Below, one piece after another: positions 4,213-5,607 of a stretch of 5,607 bases of DNA. The translations under genes were made by a program, and so were the position numbers. Under the pieces are notes generated by a model. That model saw nothing but the letters and a program-made list of their open reading frames with translations. It had not been told where the DNA came from and searched no databases. Position 1 is the stretch's first letter; each line of letters begins with the position of its first letter. Source of the stretch: an uncultured Clostridia bacterium (GTDB taxonomy: Bacteria; Bacillota; Clostridia; Christensenellales; UBA1242); contig CAMOCH010000053.1 of the NCBI GenBank assembly GCA_946610655.1, forward strand, positions 1 to 5,607, in the 5' to 3' direction.

Positions 4213-4842
4213 ATGAAAAAATTAGTTGATGTTAATAAGCTGAGCGAACCAGCAAAAAGAATGTATGAAAGATTTATAAAAGAAACGAACCCTTGTGTTA
4301 ATGTTTCTGGCAATTTTGATATAACTCATTTATATAGATTAAAGAAAAAAGGGCATAGTCTGAATGCTCTTATATGTTATTCAGTTTTGATGGCTGCAGA
4401 AAAAATTGATGAATTTCATTATAGAATTGGTGAAGATGGCAATTTGTATTATTATGAGCACTGCAAAACAAATGCAGTGATAAAAGGTGATGATAACGGG
4501 TTGTATTATGCAGATTATAAATTTTTTGATAACTTTTTGGATTTTGAAAAGCAATATAAAAAGATTAATGAAATTTGCAAAACAAAATGTGAACATTTTA
4601 GTGAAGATAATGGAAGTTTGATTGCAACATCTGCAATTATTAATTATCCATTTACATCAATTTCACTTGAACAATCAAATACTTTTTGGGACAATTTTGT
4701 ACTTTGGGGAAGCTTTGAGAAAAAACTGCTCAAAGTTAAATTAAACATGTCTTTAAGATTTCATCATGCACTTATTGATGGTGAACATGCAGGTATGTTT
4801 TTTAAATTGTTGCAACATATAATGAACACTTTAACAATTTAG
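4213..4842 (+). CDS. CatA-like O-acetyltransferase (chloramphenicol acetyltransferase family)
   Basis: 209 residues, close to the 210-220 usual for the family, which works as a trimer in the cytoplasm and moves acetyl from acetyl-CoA to a hydroxyl group. The C-terminal signature HHALIDG (184-190) keeps the catalytic His (H185) and the Asp (D189) that orders the active site, spaced as in His195/Asp199 of classical enzymes. YPFTSISL (145-152) matches the segment holding Ser148 of classical enzymes (here Ser149). The residues around the acceptor pocket in the first half are too different to predict the acceptor, so chloramphenicol resistance is possible but unproven. ATG 4213-4215 is chosen because TTGGAGA (4201-4207) is its Shine-Dalgarno site. 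A start at TTG 4201 would put that site inside the gene. It has its own promoter and terminator and no mobile-element context. Confidence 0.88.
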   Translation: MKKLVDVNKLSEPAKRMYERFIKETNPCVNVSGNFDITHLYRLKKKGHSLNALICYSVLMAAEKIDEFHYRIGEDGNLYYYEHCKTNAVIKGDDNGLYYADYKFFDNFLDFEKQYKKINEICKTKCEHFSEDNGSLIATSAIINYPFTSISLEQSNTFWDNFVLWGSFEKKLLKVKLNMSLRFHHALIDGEHAGMFFKLLQHIMNTLTI

Positions 4843-4859
4843 TATGAAAAATGAAGATA

Positions 4860-4893
4860 AAAAAAGTATAACCATTTTCGGTTATACTTTTTT
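4860..4893. terminator. Bidirectional terminator between convergent genes
   Basis: AAAAAGTATAACC (4861-4873) pairs perfectly with GGTTATACTTTTT (4880-4892) around the loop ATTTTC, and the A/T flanks supply U tails on both strands. It lies 17 bases after the acetyltransferase stop and 9 bases beyond the minus-strand stop at 4905-4903, so it serves both genes. Confidence 0.9.
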
Positions 4894-4902
4894 GTTGTTA
4901 TG

Positions 4903-5607
4903 TTATGCTTCTGGTTGATTTTGATTTTGGGCGTTTTGTCCAAACACATATTCATCTGTGATTTGTCCAAATTCAGCTTCGTATTCTGGGATGGTCCATT
5001 TATTGTATGAAGAGGATTTGTATAAGCTGTATATGTATTCGGTATTATTTTCTAAACTTTTAAAAGCGATTGGTATTTCACAGAATTTGTTTACATAGTC
5101 TTCCAATATTGGCATGGTTTCAGTATATGCTTTAGATTTTTGAACCGCTAACAAGAAATCTTTATAATCATCTTTATCTACTGCTGCTGTGGCTGTAATA
5201 GTATGGTCTCCAAAGTCAATAGTCATGCTGCCATTAGATATTGTTGCAGTGTAAGATTTATCCTCTTTAAAATTATTTAAAAATGCATCTTTAAATTCAG
5301 TATAGTTATTGGTTTTTAACTCTTGGCTTGTTGTAGAATTTTGAATAGTATAACCATATTCAGAAAATCCTTGAACATTTAAATAGTCCATTATATTGTT
5401 GTAAATATTTTTATTTTGGTTATAGTTTGCAACGTTCAAGTAGTTAACTTTTCCAATATTGCAATCTAGACTATCTGCAAAAACTGCAAGTTCTTGAAAT
5501 TTAGCATTTTCCATATCAGAGAAGTATATATTTTGTGATGTCAATAACCTCTTACTTTCTGTATAAATTTCTGTTAATTGATTTTCATATAAGAATGTGC
5601 CGGAAAC
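4903..5607 (-). CDS. Unrecognised protein, 3' part (runs off the right edge)
   Basis: The minus-strand frame has no stop from the right edge to TAA 4905-4903, giving 234 visible residues. The TTG near 5544 is not a convincing start: it has no ribosome binding site, and the 21 codons before it (beginning VSGTFLYENQL) read on in the same frame. The gene therefore begins outside the window. The protein is acidic and rich in Asn, Tyr and Thr, with predicted helices (about residues 1-50 of the visible part), a central strand-rich stretch including SMTIDFGDHTITATAAV, a helical part, and a Gln/Asn-rich tail ending QNQNQPEA. No membrane helix is visible. The composition suits an exported or surface-attached protein, but the N-terminus that would show this is missing. 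No family is recognised. Confidence 0.8.
   Translation of the reverse strand, partial: VSGTFLYENQLTEIYTESKRLLTSQNIYFSDMENAKFQELAVFADSLDCNIGKVNYLNVANYNQNKNIYNNIMDYLNVQGFSEYGYTIQNSTTSQELKTNNYTEFKDAFLNNFKEDKSYTATISNGSMTIDFGDHTITATAAVDKDDYKDFLLAVQKSKAYTETMPILEDYVNKFCEIPIAFKSLENNTEYIYSLYKSSSYNKWTIPEYEAEFGQITDEYVFGQNAQNQNQPEA

Noticed and set aside
4381..4596. Minus-strand frame inside the acetyltransferase gene
   Set aside because: Hydrophobic shadow of AT-rich coding DNA, with no start signals.

Overview
The window is very AT-rich DNA (about 30 % G+C by eye, with some intergenic parts far lower). It has sigma-A type promoters, GGAG-type ribosome binding sites, strong hairpin-plus-U-run terminators and a tRNA with encoded CCA. 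Together with a clostridial-style Fur regulator/permease operon and a type I signal peptidase, this points to a low-G+C Bacillota bacterium, probably a host-associated Clostridia-like lineage. The sequence does not support a finer placement. No insertion sequence, CRISPR array, phage gene or plasmid function is visible.

Layout. 1-53: last codons of a + strand gene, closed by a terminator (58-89). 100-185: a long bidirectional terminator hairpin and a second perfect hairpin. 224-742 (-): small predicted lipoprotein. 944-1771 (-): type I signal peptidase with its own terminator (899-935) and a promoter so close to the ATG that the mRNA may be leaderless. 2008-2524 (+): promoter, tRNA-Arg(UCG), MmcQ/YjbR-family gene and terminator, a compact tRNA-mRNA unit with 13 bases between tRNA and ATG. 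2555-2701 (+): a probable 48-residue single-pass membrane protein starting at GTG, between two terminators. 2732-4073 (-): a two-gene operon of a Fur-family repressor followed by a putative heavy-metal exporter (ArsP_2/'putative manganese transporter' type), with a TTGACA-17-TAAAAT promoter and a perfect inverted repeat over its -10 box. 4213-4842 (+): CatA-like acetyltransferase with its own promoter and terminator. 4903 to the right edge (-): 3' part of an unrecognised gene whose reading frame runs out of the window.

How the genes work together. The clearest functional unit is the Fur-family regulator plus permease: one promoter, one candidate autoregulatory operator, coupled translation (stop and Shine-Dalgarno sequence abut) and a His/Cys-rich loop in the exporter, so a metal-responsive efflux operon is the best reading. 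The metal cannot be read from the sequence. The other genes look like independent housekeeping or accessory units, each with its own terminator. I see no clearly new multi-gene system. The points most worth a second look are the metal operon with its unusual operator and sensor ligands, the fused tRNA-mRNA unit, the possible leaderless signal peptidase mRNA and the unlisted small membrane protein.
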